Both the position numbers and the translations under genes were made by a program. The notes beneath the pieces are model-generated. The model saw only the letters and a program-made list of their open reading frames with translations. It did not search any database and was not told the origin of the DNA. A stretch of 64,000 nucleotides of DNA, from contig NZ_BJKK01000016.1 of assembly GCF_006538325.1 (NCBI RefSeq), positions 22,048 through 86,047 of the forward strand, written 5' to 3'. Below are positions 57,481 to 64,000 of the stretch, in pieces. The DNA comes from Alteromonas sp. KUL42 (GTDB taxonomy: Bacteria > Pseudomonadota > Gammaproteobacteria > Enterobacterales > Alteromonadaceae). Position 1 is the first letter of the stretch. The number at the start of each line of letters is the position of its first letter.

Positions 57481-57808
57481 GAGCACTAAGGTATTACAAC
57501 TCTCGCAAAATGTTAAACATTTGTTTAAAAATCATTTATCAGATGTATACCAATGCTGACAAAGTACTTTTTACCTTCGTAATTTATCTATTAAGTAACA
57601 CCCAGCAACTGTACAAAAAGCCATCAACCCGCTTAATTAGCCAACTAATCTGAAGAAAAAACAATCAAAATAGTGCTTTCAAACGTTAAAAAACAACGTG
57701 AAATAAATAATTTATACTTAATGTGAACATTTATGTTGATTGAATTTCCAATATTAGGTGTTATCTCTGGTAGTATTACCAAAAGGATATTTTCCAAGCG
57801 GAGTCAAT
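57481..57808. other. AT-rich divergent promoter region
   Basis: The 328 bp between the hydroxylase gene and the DUF3014 gene contain no coding frame I can support. The sequence is AT-rich, as expected for divergent promoters, but no operator-like repeat stands out. Confidence 0.4.
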
Positions 57809-58669
57809 ATGAGCGAATCGTCAGAAAAGAAATCGTTAGGCCCAATTTTTATCGTTGTTGGTATTCTTGTTATTGTGGTTTTGGCTGTTGTTTTTTGGCC
57901 AAGTGAAGAGGCACCAAAGCCTGTTGTAACGCCAGAGCCTGAAGTGGTTCAGCCTGTTGAGCCAGAGCCAGTTGAGCCCGAGGTTTTTGAGCCTCAAGTA
58001 CCAGCGCCAACAGTAGAGCTAGAAGAGAAAGACGAAGTTGATCCTCTGCCAGAGCCAGTAGAAGAAGAACCTGAGCCATTAGATACAAGCGACCCAGCTA
58101 TTAAAGCATCGCTTATTGAAAGCTCGTCAGCAGGCGAAGACACCGTTAATAGAATGATTGTTAACGAAGGCCTACTTCAACGTTTTGTGGTTACGGTAAC
58201 TAACCTTGCTAACGACGAAATGGCGCCTAATCATCAATTGCTTACGCCACCAGAGCAACACTTCCGTGTTTATTCTCAAGCGGGTAAGCAGTGGATTGAC
58301 GCAGCAAGCTACAAACGCTACACGCCATATGTAGATATTTTAGAGTCTTTCGACAACGAAGCGTTGTTGAGTGTGTATGATATTTATAAAGCGGATATTC
58401 AAGCAAAGTATGCTGAAATTGGCGACCCTGATCAGAACTTTGACGAAGTACTTGTAGATGCCTTTGATCAACTTTTAGATACACCGGAAGTACCTGTACC
58501 GGTAGAAGTGTACACCGACTCTGTAGCATACAAATATGCAGACGAGCGTTTGGAAAACTTAAATGAGCCGCAAAAGCAGTTGCTCAGAACTGGGCCAGAC
58601 AATATGCGTCGCATTAAAGCAAAGCTGCGCGAATTGAAAGTACTGGTTGAAGAGCGTGGATCTAACTAG
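57809..58669 (+). CDS. DUF3014 domain-containing membrane protein
   Basis: Starting at ATG 57809 (GGAG about 5 bases ahead) gives 286 residues. One N-terminal helix (about 12-31) is followed by a long Pro/Glu/Val-rich stalk (about 33-85, EPEVVQPVEPEPVEPEV and similar) and a globular domain of DUF3014 type (LLQRFVVTVTNLAND ... FRVYSQAGKQWIDAASYKRYTPYVD). The stalk is typical for crossing the periplasm. Function unknown. It is followed by, and overlaps, a DUF1285 gene. Confidence 0.8.
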   Translation: MSESSEKKSLGPIFIVVGILVIVVLAVVFWPSEEAPKPVVTPEPEVVQPVEPEPVEPEVFEPQVPAPTVELEEKDEVDPLPEPVEEEPEPLDTSDPAIKASLIESSSAGEDTVNRMIVNEGLLQRFVVTVTNLANDEMAPNHQLLTPPEQHFRVYSQAGKQWIDAASYKRYTPYVDILESFDNEALLSVYDIYKADIQAKYAEIGDPDQNFDEVLVDAFDQLLDTPEVPVPVEVYTDSVAYKYADERLENLNEPQKQLLRTGPDNMRRIKAKLRELKVLVEERGSN

Positions 58670-59240
58670 ATTTCAGCAACAACTGAAGGGCACGTCGTCA
58701 AAAGCGCGCCCTTTACCCCCTGTTGAAAAATGGAACCCTGATTTTTGCGGTGACATTAATATGACCATCACCCTTGATGGTCGTTGGTTTTATGAAGGCA
58801 GCCCGATTGGCAGGGCCAGTTTAGTTCAGCTATTTGCGTCGGTATTAAAGCGTGAAGGCGACGATTATTTTTTAGTAACGCCCGTTGAGAAAGTGGGCAT
58901 TACCGTTGAAGACACCCCCTTTTTAATTACACAATGGCGACAAGAGCCCAATGAAGAAACAGGCTCTACCGTTTTTATTCTAACCACACAAACTGGCGAT
59001 GAAATACGTTTAGCACATCCAGAACAAATGGCTTTACGCATCCCCCCCAAAGCCATTCAAGACACGGAAGCCACACCTATACCTTACGTGTGTGTACGCC
59101 GAAATTTATGGGCAAGACTTCATCAAAACGTTTATTATCAGTTACTTGAAAAAGCTCACGAAGAAAATACAACAGACGCTACACGTTTTGTGCTGACATC
59201 AGCTGATACGCAGTTTGTGATAGGAGAAGTCACCGTTTAA
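58656..59240 (+). CDS. DUF1285 domain-containing protein
   Basis: The protein of about 194 residues has the DUF1285 pattern PPVEKWNPDFCGDINMTI ... DGRWFYEGSPIGRASLVQLFASVLKREGDDYFLVTPVEKV. Its structure is soluble and beta-rich. The start overlaps the DUF3014 gene; GTG 58656 or TTG 58647 are both possible and neither has a clear ribosome binding site. The pair occurs together in related bacteria, but the role is unknown. Confidence 0.78.
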   Translation: MDLTRFQQQLKGTSSKARPLPPVEKWNPDFCGDINMTITLDGRWFYEGSPIGRASLVQLFASVLKREGDDYFLVTPVEKVGITVEDTPFLITQWRQEPNEETGSTVFILTTQTGDEIRLAHPEQMALRIPPKAIQDTEATPIPYVCVRRNLWARLHQNVYYQLLEKAHEENTTDATRFVLTSADTQFVIGEVTV

Positions 59241-59350
59241 GGTCATTCGTCGTATAAAACGACCAATAGTGGCGTATCACTTTGCCTTAGTGATGCAGGT
59301 GCTTTACATTCGATATAGTCTACAAATCCAACAACAAGAAGAACTATATC

Positions 59351-60643
59351 ATGAAGAAGACACTCACCACGCTAGCGGTTTCATTAAGCCTTGCAACCAT
59401 CTCTACCATCAGCCAAGCCGATACTCTTATTTACGCCGGTAATGCTTTTACTAGCACATCAAATGAATTACTTAGCGATGTAACTATTGTTGTTGATGAC
59501 AATAAGATTGAAGCCATCAAGGAAGGCTTCGTGAAAGCCGAAGAGGGCGATACGGTTATCGACCTTAAGCACGCAACCGTCATGCCGGGCTTAATGGACA
59601 TGCACGTGCACTTATCTTCACAGCACGGTGGCCCACAAACGTATTTAGACCGTTTTTCACTAAACGAAGCAGACTATGCACTACGCGCCGCCAACTACGC
59701 CAAAATAACCCTTGATGCAGGTTTCACTACTGTGCGTAACTTGGGCGATAGTTACTACGAAACCGTTGCATTGCGCAACGCTATTTCTAAAGGCATAGCC
59801 ACTGGGCCACGTATTTACACAGTAGGTAAATCTATTGCCACCACAGGCGGGCATGCCGACCCAAGTAATGGTATTTCACACTTACTACGCCCCGATGTAG
59901 GCCCCAAACAAGGTGTGGTAAATGGTGAAGTAGAAGCACGAGAAGCTGTACGCTCGCGTTATCAAGACGGTGCCGACTTAATTAAAATTACCGCTACAGG
60001 CGGTGTACTAAGCGTGGCAAAAAGCGGGCAAAACCCACAGTTTATGACCGATGAGTTAGAAGCCATTGTCGACACTGCCAAAGACTATGGCATGACCGTA
60101 GCTGTGCATGCTCACGGTAAAGAAGGAATGAAACGTGCTATTGAGGCAGGTGTTGATTCCATTGAACACGGTACGCACATGGATGAGGAAATTCGCAACT
60201 TAATGGTAGCGAACGGCACCTACTATGTGCCTACCATCATGGCGGGTAAGTTCGTTGCTGACAAAGCAAAAATTGACGGTTACTTCCCAGAGTTGGTTCG
60301 CCCCAAAGCCGCGGCTATTGGCCCACTTATTCAAAAAACCTTCGAGAAAGCGCACAAAGCAGGTGTGAAAATTGCTTTTGGTACTGATAGCGGTGTTTCG
60401 GCCCACGGTGACAACGGTCAAGAATTTGCGCTTATGGTTGAAGCGGGAATGGCGCCAGCAGATGCACTTCGCAGTGCAACTATCAACAGCGCGCAGCTAC
60501 TGGGCGTAAGCGATATTTTAGGTACATTGGAAGCCGGTAAACTAGCTGATATTGTGGCTGTTTCTGGTAATCCAATAGACGACATTTCACTTATGGAAAA
60601 CGTGTCTTTTGTTATGAAAGACGGCGTAGTATACAAACAGTAA
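59351..60643 (+). CDS. Secreted amidohydrolase family protein
   Basis: The 430-residue protein has a signal peptide ([20 protein letters not shown]) and an amidohydrolase TIM barrel. Metal ligands are H85 and H87 in MDMHVHL, a lysine in LIKITATGG, histidines in AVHAHGKEG and SIEHGTHMD, and the catalytic aspartate in AFGTDSGVS. It resembles the imidazolonepropionase / Xaa-Pro dipeptidase (prolidase) group of exported enzymes. Substrate could be a dipeptide or other amide. Confidence 0.9.
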   Translation: MKKTLTTLAVSLSLATISTISQADTLIYAGNAFTSTSNELLSDVTIVVDDNKIEAIKEGFVKAEEGDTVIDLKHATVMPGLMDMHVHLSSQHGGPQTYLDRFSLNEADYALRAANYAKITLDAGFTTVRNLGDSYYETVALRNAISKGIATGPRIYTVGKSIATTGGHADPSNGISHLLRPDVGPKQGVVNGEVEAREAVRSRYQDGADLIKITATGGVLSVAKSGQNPQFMTDELEAIVDTAKDYGMTVAVHAHGKEGMKRAIEAGVDSIEHGTHMDEEIRNLMVANGTYYVPTIMAGKFVADKAKIDGYFPELVRPKAAAIGPLIQKTFEKAHKAGVKIAFGTDSGVSAHGDNGQEFALMVEAGMAPADALRSATINSAQLLGVSDILGTLEAGKLADIVAVSGNPIDDISLMENVSFVMKDGVVYKQ

Positions 60644-60656
60644 AAGAAAGGATTAC

Positions 60657-61253
60657 ATGGCACTAGGTAAAACGGTAAAGAAGAAGGTAAAGAATAAAAC
60701 CAAGCAACTGGTTAACTCCAAATACATGCTAAAGAGTATGACCGTTGCCTCGTTCTTAGAATCGACCATAGTGCCTATTCCCCTTGAAGCGGTTATGGTG
60801 CCACTGATGCAAGCACGACGCGATTCGTTGTGGAAAATAGCATTGGTGGCCACTTTAGGCTGCGTTATTGGCGCTGTGTTTGGTTACGCCCTTGGGTATT
60901 ACCTGTTTGACCTTGCTGGAGAGTGGGTAATTGAAACCTTTTTCAGTGAAGCACAATTCGATAATGTAAAACAACACATGCAAGAGCAGGGCTTTTGGTT
61001 CGTAATAACCTTAGGCATTGCTCCCATTCCATTTCAAGTCGCTATGCTTGCCGCAGGCGCAACACACTATTCATTAGCGCTATTCCTCCTTGCTACTATC
61101 ATTGCCCGCTCACTGCGTTACTTCGGCTTGGCCATTGTGGTGTATTACGCTGGTGATAAAGCAGAACAACTAATTAAGCGTTATAAAATGAAAGCGGTTA
61201 TTGCTATCACGCTTACTGTTTTGTTGCTTTGGTGGATATCGAACTTACTGTAG
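60657..61253 (+). CDS. YqaA/VTT (DedA-like) family membrane protein
   Basis: The 198-residue protein starts with a very basic stretch (KKKVKNKTKQ) and has four to five helices with the VTT-type motif FLESTIVPIPLEAVMVPLM and the re-entrant region GIAPIPFQVAMLAAGATHYS. Relatives are lipid scramblases or carriers. It lies 13 bp after the amidohydrolase gene, with AAAGGA ahead of the ATG, so the two form an operon. Confidence 0.8.
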   Translation: MALGKTVKKKVKNKTKQLVNSKYMLKSMTVASFLESTIVPIPLEAVMVPLMQARRDSLWKIALVATLGCVIGAVFGYALGYYLFDLAGEWVIETFFSEAQFDNVKQHMQEQGFWFVITLGIAPIPFQVAMLAAGATHYSLALFLLATIIARSLRYFGLAIVVYYAGDKAEQLIKRYKMKAVIAITLTVLLLWWISNLL

Positions 61254-61314
61254 TAACACCTTCTACTAAATAAATTTTCATATTACGTTGATAGAAAATT
61301 TGAACTTTACATTT

Positions 61315-61333
61315 GATAATGATTCTTATTTGC
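61315..61333 (+). promoter_or_regulatory. Fur box
   Basis: This 19-mer matches the GATAATGATAATCATTATC consensus at 14 of 19 positions, including the first nine bases. It lies 30 bp before the next ATG, in the right place to block a promoter. Confidence 0.65.
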
Positions 61334-61362
61334 ACTAATGTAGTTATGCAGGAGGTGCAAAT

Positions 61363-61854
61363 ATGAACACACAACGTTTATGCCCAGTGTATCGAAAGTG
61401 GTTGCAACTAAACCCCACTGATGCGCGAGAACACCGTTTTTCAATGCAGCTTGAGTCACAACAAGCCCATCAACAGGGAAAGCCCAATTCTGCTTTGGCG
61501 AAGGGCTATCAAGCCTTTGAAACCGCTAGAATAGTGCTAACTGTGTTACAACCGGTTTCCTATGAGAAAAACCCAAGTGTAGAACAAGATATCTTAGCGT
61601 TTGGCACCATGGGAATGTACTTGTATGCACTGCTCAACAAGATGCATAAAAAACGTGAAGCGCATAACATTTTGCAAGAATGCCAGCAGCAACTTATTGC
61701 GATATGGCCATTGCATGCGACGAACCCGTCTGTTTGCCGGTTGATCAGTGCGGTTCAGTATACGTTGGAGCAGGCAAATATAACGCCCCGCCAACGCAGC
61801 GCCCATAACCATATCCACAATCAGCACCACGCACTTTCAACAACGGCACATTAG
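61363..61854 (+). CDS. Unknown soluble protein behind a Fur box
   Basis: The 163-residue protein is helical by composition, rich in Gln and His, and ends in a histidine-rich tail (SAHNHIHNQHHALSTTAH). No membrane segment or signal peptide is seen and I do not recognise the family. A very strong ribosome binding site (GGAGGTG) precedes the ATG. The Fur box and the His-rich tail suggest a role in iron or other metal limitation, but this is inference. Confidence 0.6.
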   Translation: MNTQRLCPVYRKWLQLNPTDAREHRFSMQLESQQAHQQGKPNSALAKGYQAFETARIVLTVLQPVSYEKNPSVEQDILAFGTMGMYLYALLNKMHKKREAHNILQECQQQLIAIWPLHATNPSVCRLISAVQYTLEQANITPRQRSAHNHIHNQHHALSTTAH

Positions 61855-61939
61855 TTGAGATGTTGAAGATTGAAGTCACGTGTTGAAAACCAGTTCGAAA
61901 GAACGCAGGGCAAAGATAATGATAAGAATGGAGGAAATG

Positions 61940-62119
61940 ATGTCAGCAAAAACCATGTACAACGATGATCATTTTGTTTCGTTGAATGTTAGAGCCTCGG
62001 TACTGAGAAAAATGCTACAAGGTGAAAACTTGCACATGAGTGATATTCAATGTTCGTGCTCTAAAAGCAAGCAAGTACTTCAGAAGCTACTTATTCAAGC
62101 AGTGAGTAACACAAAGTAA
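61940..62119 (+). CDS. Unknown small protein, second gene of the Fur-box pair
   Basis: Starting at ATG 61940 (GGAGG 5 bases ahead) gives 59 residues, starting MSAKTMYNDDHFVSLNV, with a short basic helical middle and a CSCSKSK motif. An ATG one codon earlier and a longer frame from 61880 are possible. It lies 85 bp after the His-rich gene and probably shares its transcript. I considered HemP and bacterioferritin-associated ferredoxin; neither motif set fits. Confidence 0.5.
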   Translation: MSAKTMYNDDHFVSLNVRASVLRKMLQGENLHMSDIQCSCSKSKQVLQKLLIQAVSNTK

Positions 62120-62125
62120 AGGCGC

Positions 62126-62386
62126 TTAATCACGCCCTTTCTTAATGACGTATTGATATGGCATAACCTCGGTTTGCGATGCCACTAGTGTGTGGTCCAT
62201 AAACCGACAGAAACTGGGAATATCCCGTGCCGTTGAAGGGTCGTCAGCGGTGACCGACAGCGTTTCACCGTCGGCCAACTTACGAATATTCAAACGCACC
62301 ATCATGACAGGCTCAGGGCAGCGAAGCCCTAACGCATCTAAATGGGTGCTCGCGCTGTTAAACGCGTCATCAAAACTAGATGCCAT
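62126..62386 (-). CDS. tusA: Sulfur carrier protein TusA
   Basis: The 86-residue protein matches TusA across its length: [16 protein letters not shown] with the sulfur-carrying Cys23, then [18 protein letters not shown]. It accepts persulfide sulfur from IscS for tRNA 2-thiolation and related uses. ATG 62386 is chosen by family match. It overlaps pyrE by 11 bp, so it is in the rph-pyrE-tusA transcript. Confidence 0.95.
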   Translation of the reverse strand: MASSFDDAFNSASTHLDALGLRCPEPVMMVRLNIRKLADGETLSVTADDPSTARDIPSFCRFMDHTLVASQTEVMPYQYVIKKGRD

Positions 62387-63017
62387 AGTTTTCGCGATAA
62401 GTGTTAATAGCACTAATTTGCGCTTCGTGACCGCCTTTTTCAGTAAGGTAAGCTACAACGTCGGCCAGTGACACAATTGAAATTACTTGTGTGCCGAAAT
62501 CGCGCTCTACTTCTTGAATAGCAGAAAGCTCACCTTTGCCACGCTCTTGTCTATCAAGAGCAATAAGTACACCTGACAAACTGGCTTGCTGCTGCTCGAT
62601 AAGTGTCATCGACTCGCGAATAGCAGTACCCGCGGTGATCACGTCATCCACCAGCATTACGCGCCCTTCTAGCGGACTACCCACCAAGTTACCACCTTCA
62701 CCGTGCGTCTTGGCTTCTTTGCGGTTGAAGCAATATGGCACATCTAGATTATGGCTATCGGCAAGCGCCACAGCGGTAGTGGTAGCAATTGGAATGCCTT
62801 TGTAAGCAGGCCCAAATAACACGTCAAACTCAACGCCTGCATCCATAAGCGCGTCAGCGTAAAAGCGACCCAGTCTTGCTAAATCGCCACCGCGATTAAA
62901 CAAACCCGCGTTGAAGAAATATGGGCTAATGCGACCTGACTTAAGCGTAAATTCGCCAAACTTCAGTACACCACGCGCGATGGCAAACTCAATAAAATCT
63001 CGCTGAAACGCTTTCAT
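62376..63017 (-). CDS. pyrE: Orotate phosphoribosyltransferase
   Basis: The 213-residue enzyme (same length as E. coli PyrE) joins orotate and PRPP to give OMP in pyrimidine synthesis. The PRPP-binding motif [17 protein letters not shown] and the flexible catalytic loop with [12 protein letters not shown] are present. It lies 12 bp after rph, the usual order in Gammaproteobacteria. Confidence 0.98.
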   Translation of the reverse strand: MKAFQRDFIEFAIARGVLKFGEFTLKSGRISPYFFNAGLFNRGGDLARLGRFYADALMDAGVEFDVLFGPAYKGIPIATTTAVALADSHNLDVPYCFNRKEAKTHGEGGNLVGSPLEGRVMLVDDVITAGTAIRESMTLIEQQQASLSGVLIALDRQERGKGELSAIQEVERDFGTQVISIVSLADVVAYLTEKGGHEAQISAINTYRENYGI

Positions 63018-63029
63018 GATACCCCCTTC

Positions 63030-63743
63030 TTACGCTAATGCTGCTTTTTGAATGTCGAACAATTCACGCAAACCGTGTTTGCCAATTTTCAACATTTCAT
63101 CTAGCTCTTCAAATGAGAACGGTTCGCCTTCGGCAGTGCCTTGAACTTCAATAAGCTTGCCTGTTTCTGTCATAACAATGTTCATGTCAGTTTCAGCGGC
63201 AGAGTCTTCAGTGTACTCAAGATCAGCAATAGGCGTACCTTCGTAAATACCCACAGAAAGCGCTGCAATCATGTGCTTAAGCGGGTTAGTTTTAATAATG
63301 CCTTTGCTACGCATATAAGTAAGTGCGTCAACTAATGCCACACATGCGCCCGTAATAGATGCGGTACGCGTGCCACCGTCGGCCTGAATAACGTCGCAAT
63401 CAAGAGTAATGGTGTTTTCACCTAAAAGCTGTAGGTCTACCGCTGCGCGCAATGAACGAGCAATTAAACGTTGAATTTCTAACGTACGACCACCTTGCTT
63501 ACCGCGCGCGGCTTCGCGACCACTGCGCGTGTGAGTAGCGCGTGGAAGCATGCTGTATTCCGCAGTGATCCAGCCTTTGCCTTGGCCCTTCATGAAACGT
63601 GGAACACCTTCTTCCACGGTAGCGTTACACAGCACTTTGGTATTGCCGAACTCAACTAATACCGAGCCTTCAGCGTGGCAAGTATATTGACGAGTAATTG
63701 TAACGGGGCGAATTTGACTGGCGGTTCTGCCGCTTGGACGCAT
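63030..63743 (-). CDS. rph: Ribonuclease PH
   Basis: The 237-residue protein starts [16 protein letters not shown] and is a phosphorolytic 3'-5' exoribonuclease that trims tRNA and other RNA 3' ends. The phosphate-binding and active-site stretches [31 protein letters not shown] and [18 protein letters not shown] are intact. ATG 63743 has GGAG 6 bases ahead. First gene of the rph-pyrE-tusA operon. Confidence 0.98.
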   Translation of the reverse strand: MRPSGRTASQIRPVTITRQYTCHAEGSVLVEFGNTKVLCNATVEEGVPRFMKGQGKGWITAEYSMLPRATHTRSGREAARGKQGGRTLEIQRLIARSLRAAVDLQLLGENTITLDCDVIQADGGTRTASITGACVALVDALTYMRSKGIIKTNPLKHMIAALSVGIYEGTPIADLEYTEDSAAETDMNIVMTETGKLIEVQGTAEGEPFSFEELDEMLKIGKHGLRELFDIQKAALA

Positions 63744-64000
63744 AGTGTTCTCCACAACGTAAATGCTAAAAGTGAGTACGCTTTACCTGACTATTTGCCA
63801 ACGCTATTAACGAAAACAATACAGCTAAAGCAGAATTGGGCATAAGTATAACGCATTACCCAGACTCGTTAAAAACGAACTTTGTATAGAAATGTGGTTT
63901 TGTGCGCTAATATAAAGGCTACAAGTAAGCCTGCCCGTTTGTTTATTGTATACAACACGAAACATCGCGTTGTTTTTGCAGGCTTTCATTACCACGTTTG
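63744..64000. other. Non-coding region upstream of rph
   Basis: The last 257 bp hold no gene I can support on either strand. They contain the rph promoter. In related bacteria a yicC gene is often divergent here; its start would lie beyond the window. Confidence 0.4.

Noticed and set aside
61940..62119. HemP or bacterioferritin-associated ferredoxin
   Set aside because: The HemP core and the Bfd cysteine pattern are not present; only the small size and iron context fit.
1..64000. tRNA, rRNA, CRISPR array, prophage or complete IS
   Set aside because: No cloverleaf with a GGTTCGA-type arm, no rRNA-like stretch, no regularly spaced repeats and no transposase or integrase frame were noticed; a dedicated scan (tRNAscan-SE, CRISPR finder) was not possible here.

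Overview
The window looks like chromosomal core sequence from a marine gammaproteobacterium of the Alteromonas group. This rests on the gene families and gene order (nfuA, rph-pyrE, lexA/plsB, ilvY-ilvC next to comM, tamA-tamB, a coxB-ctaD-ctaG-coxC oxidase cluster), the moderate GC content and E. coli-like proteins. That is inference from recognised families; no rRNA or other species marker is present. I saw no tRNA, rRNA, CRISPR array, prophage or complete insertion sequence.

Left part (1-7.9 kb): a secreted M14 metallopeptidase cut by the window edge, nfuA (Fe-S carrier), a small membrane protein, a 265 bp MITE-like element, an amino-acid racemase, a VOC protein, a methyltransferase, a DinF-type MATE exporter, a polysaccharide deacetylase and a GNAT acetyltransferase. 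From 7.9 to 16.6 kb a minus-strand cluster encodes an aa3-type cytochrome c oxidase and its assembly line: coxB (with fused cytochrome c), ctaD, ctaG, coxC, SURF1, a thioredoxin-like protein, ctaA, ctaB/cyoE and SCO. One DUF2909 gene lies on the opposite strand inside it.

Middle part (17-35.9 kb): lexA with two LexA boxes, a Fur-box-controlled TonB siderophore receptor, plsB, and a periplasmic binding-protein-like gene. The isoleucine/valine genes follow: ilvE-ilvD-ilvA on the minus strand, then a TRIC channel gene and comM, then ilvY and ilvC diverging around a perfect operator-like inverted repeat. No ilvGM or ilvIH is present. A second, inverted copy of the MITE arm lies just before comM. 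Next comes a membrane-anchored AraC-type regulator divergent from an unknown membrane protein.

Right part (35.9-64 kb): a Bcr/CflA MFS exporter, an S9 peptidase, tamA-tamB, an ECF sigma factor with an overlapping membrane-protein gene and a divergent coiled-coil membrane protein, a thioesterase / 2-hydroxyacid dehydrogenase / EamA operon, proB, an M1 peptidase overlapping a DUF6702 gene, an ABC1 kinase, a fatty acid hydroxylase-family protein, DUF3014-DUF1285, an amidohydrolase, a YqaA protein, a Fur-box-led pair of unknown small genes, and the operon rph-pyrE-tusA.

The most unusual items are the nested-palindrome MITE and its inverted partial copy, the unknown Fur-box gene pair at 61.3-62.1 kb, the ECF sigma locus at 45.3-46.9 kb, the AraC/membrane-protein locus with tiny overlapping peptides at 34-35.9 kb, and a PAS-like remnant beside lexA. 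I did not find a clearly new multi-gene system; most of the window is well-known housekeeping content.
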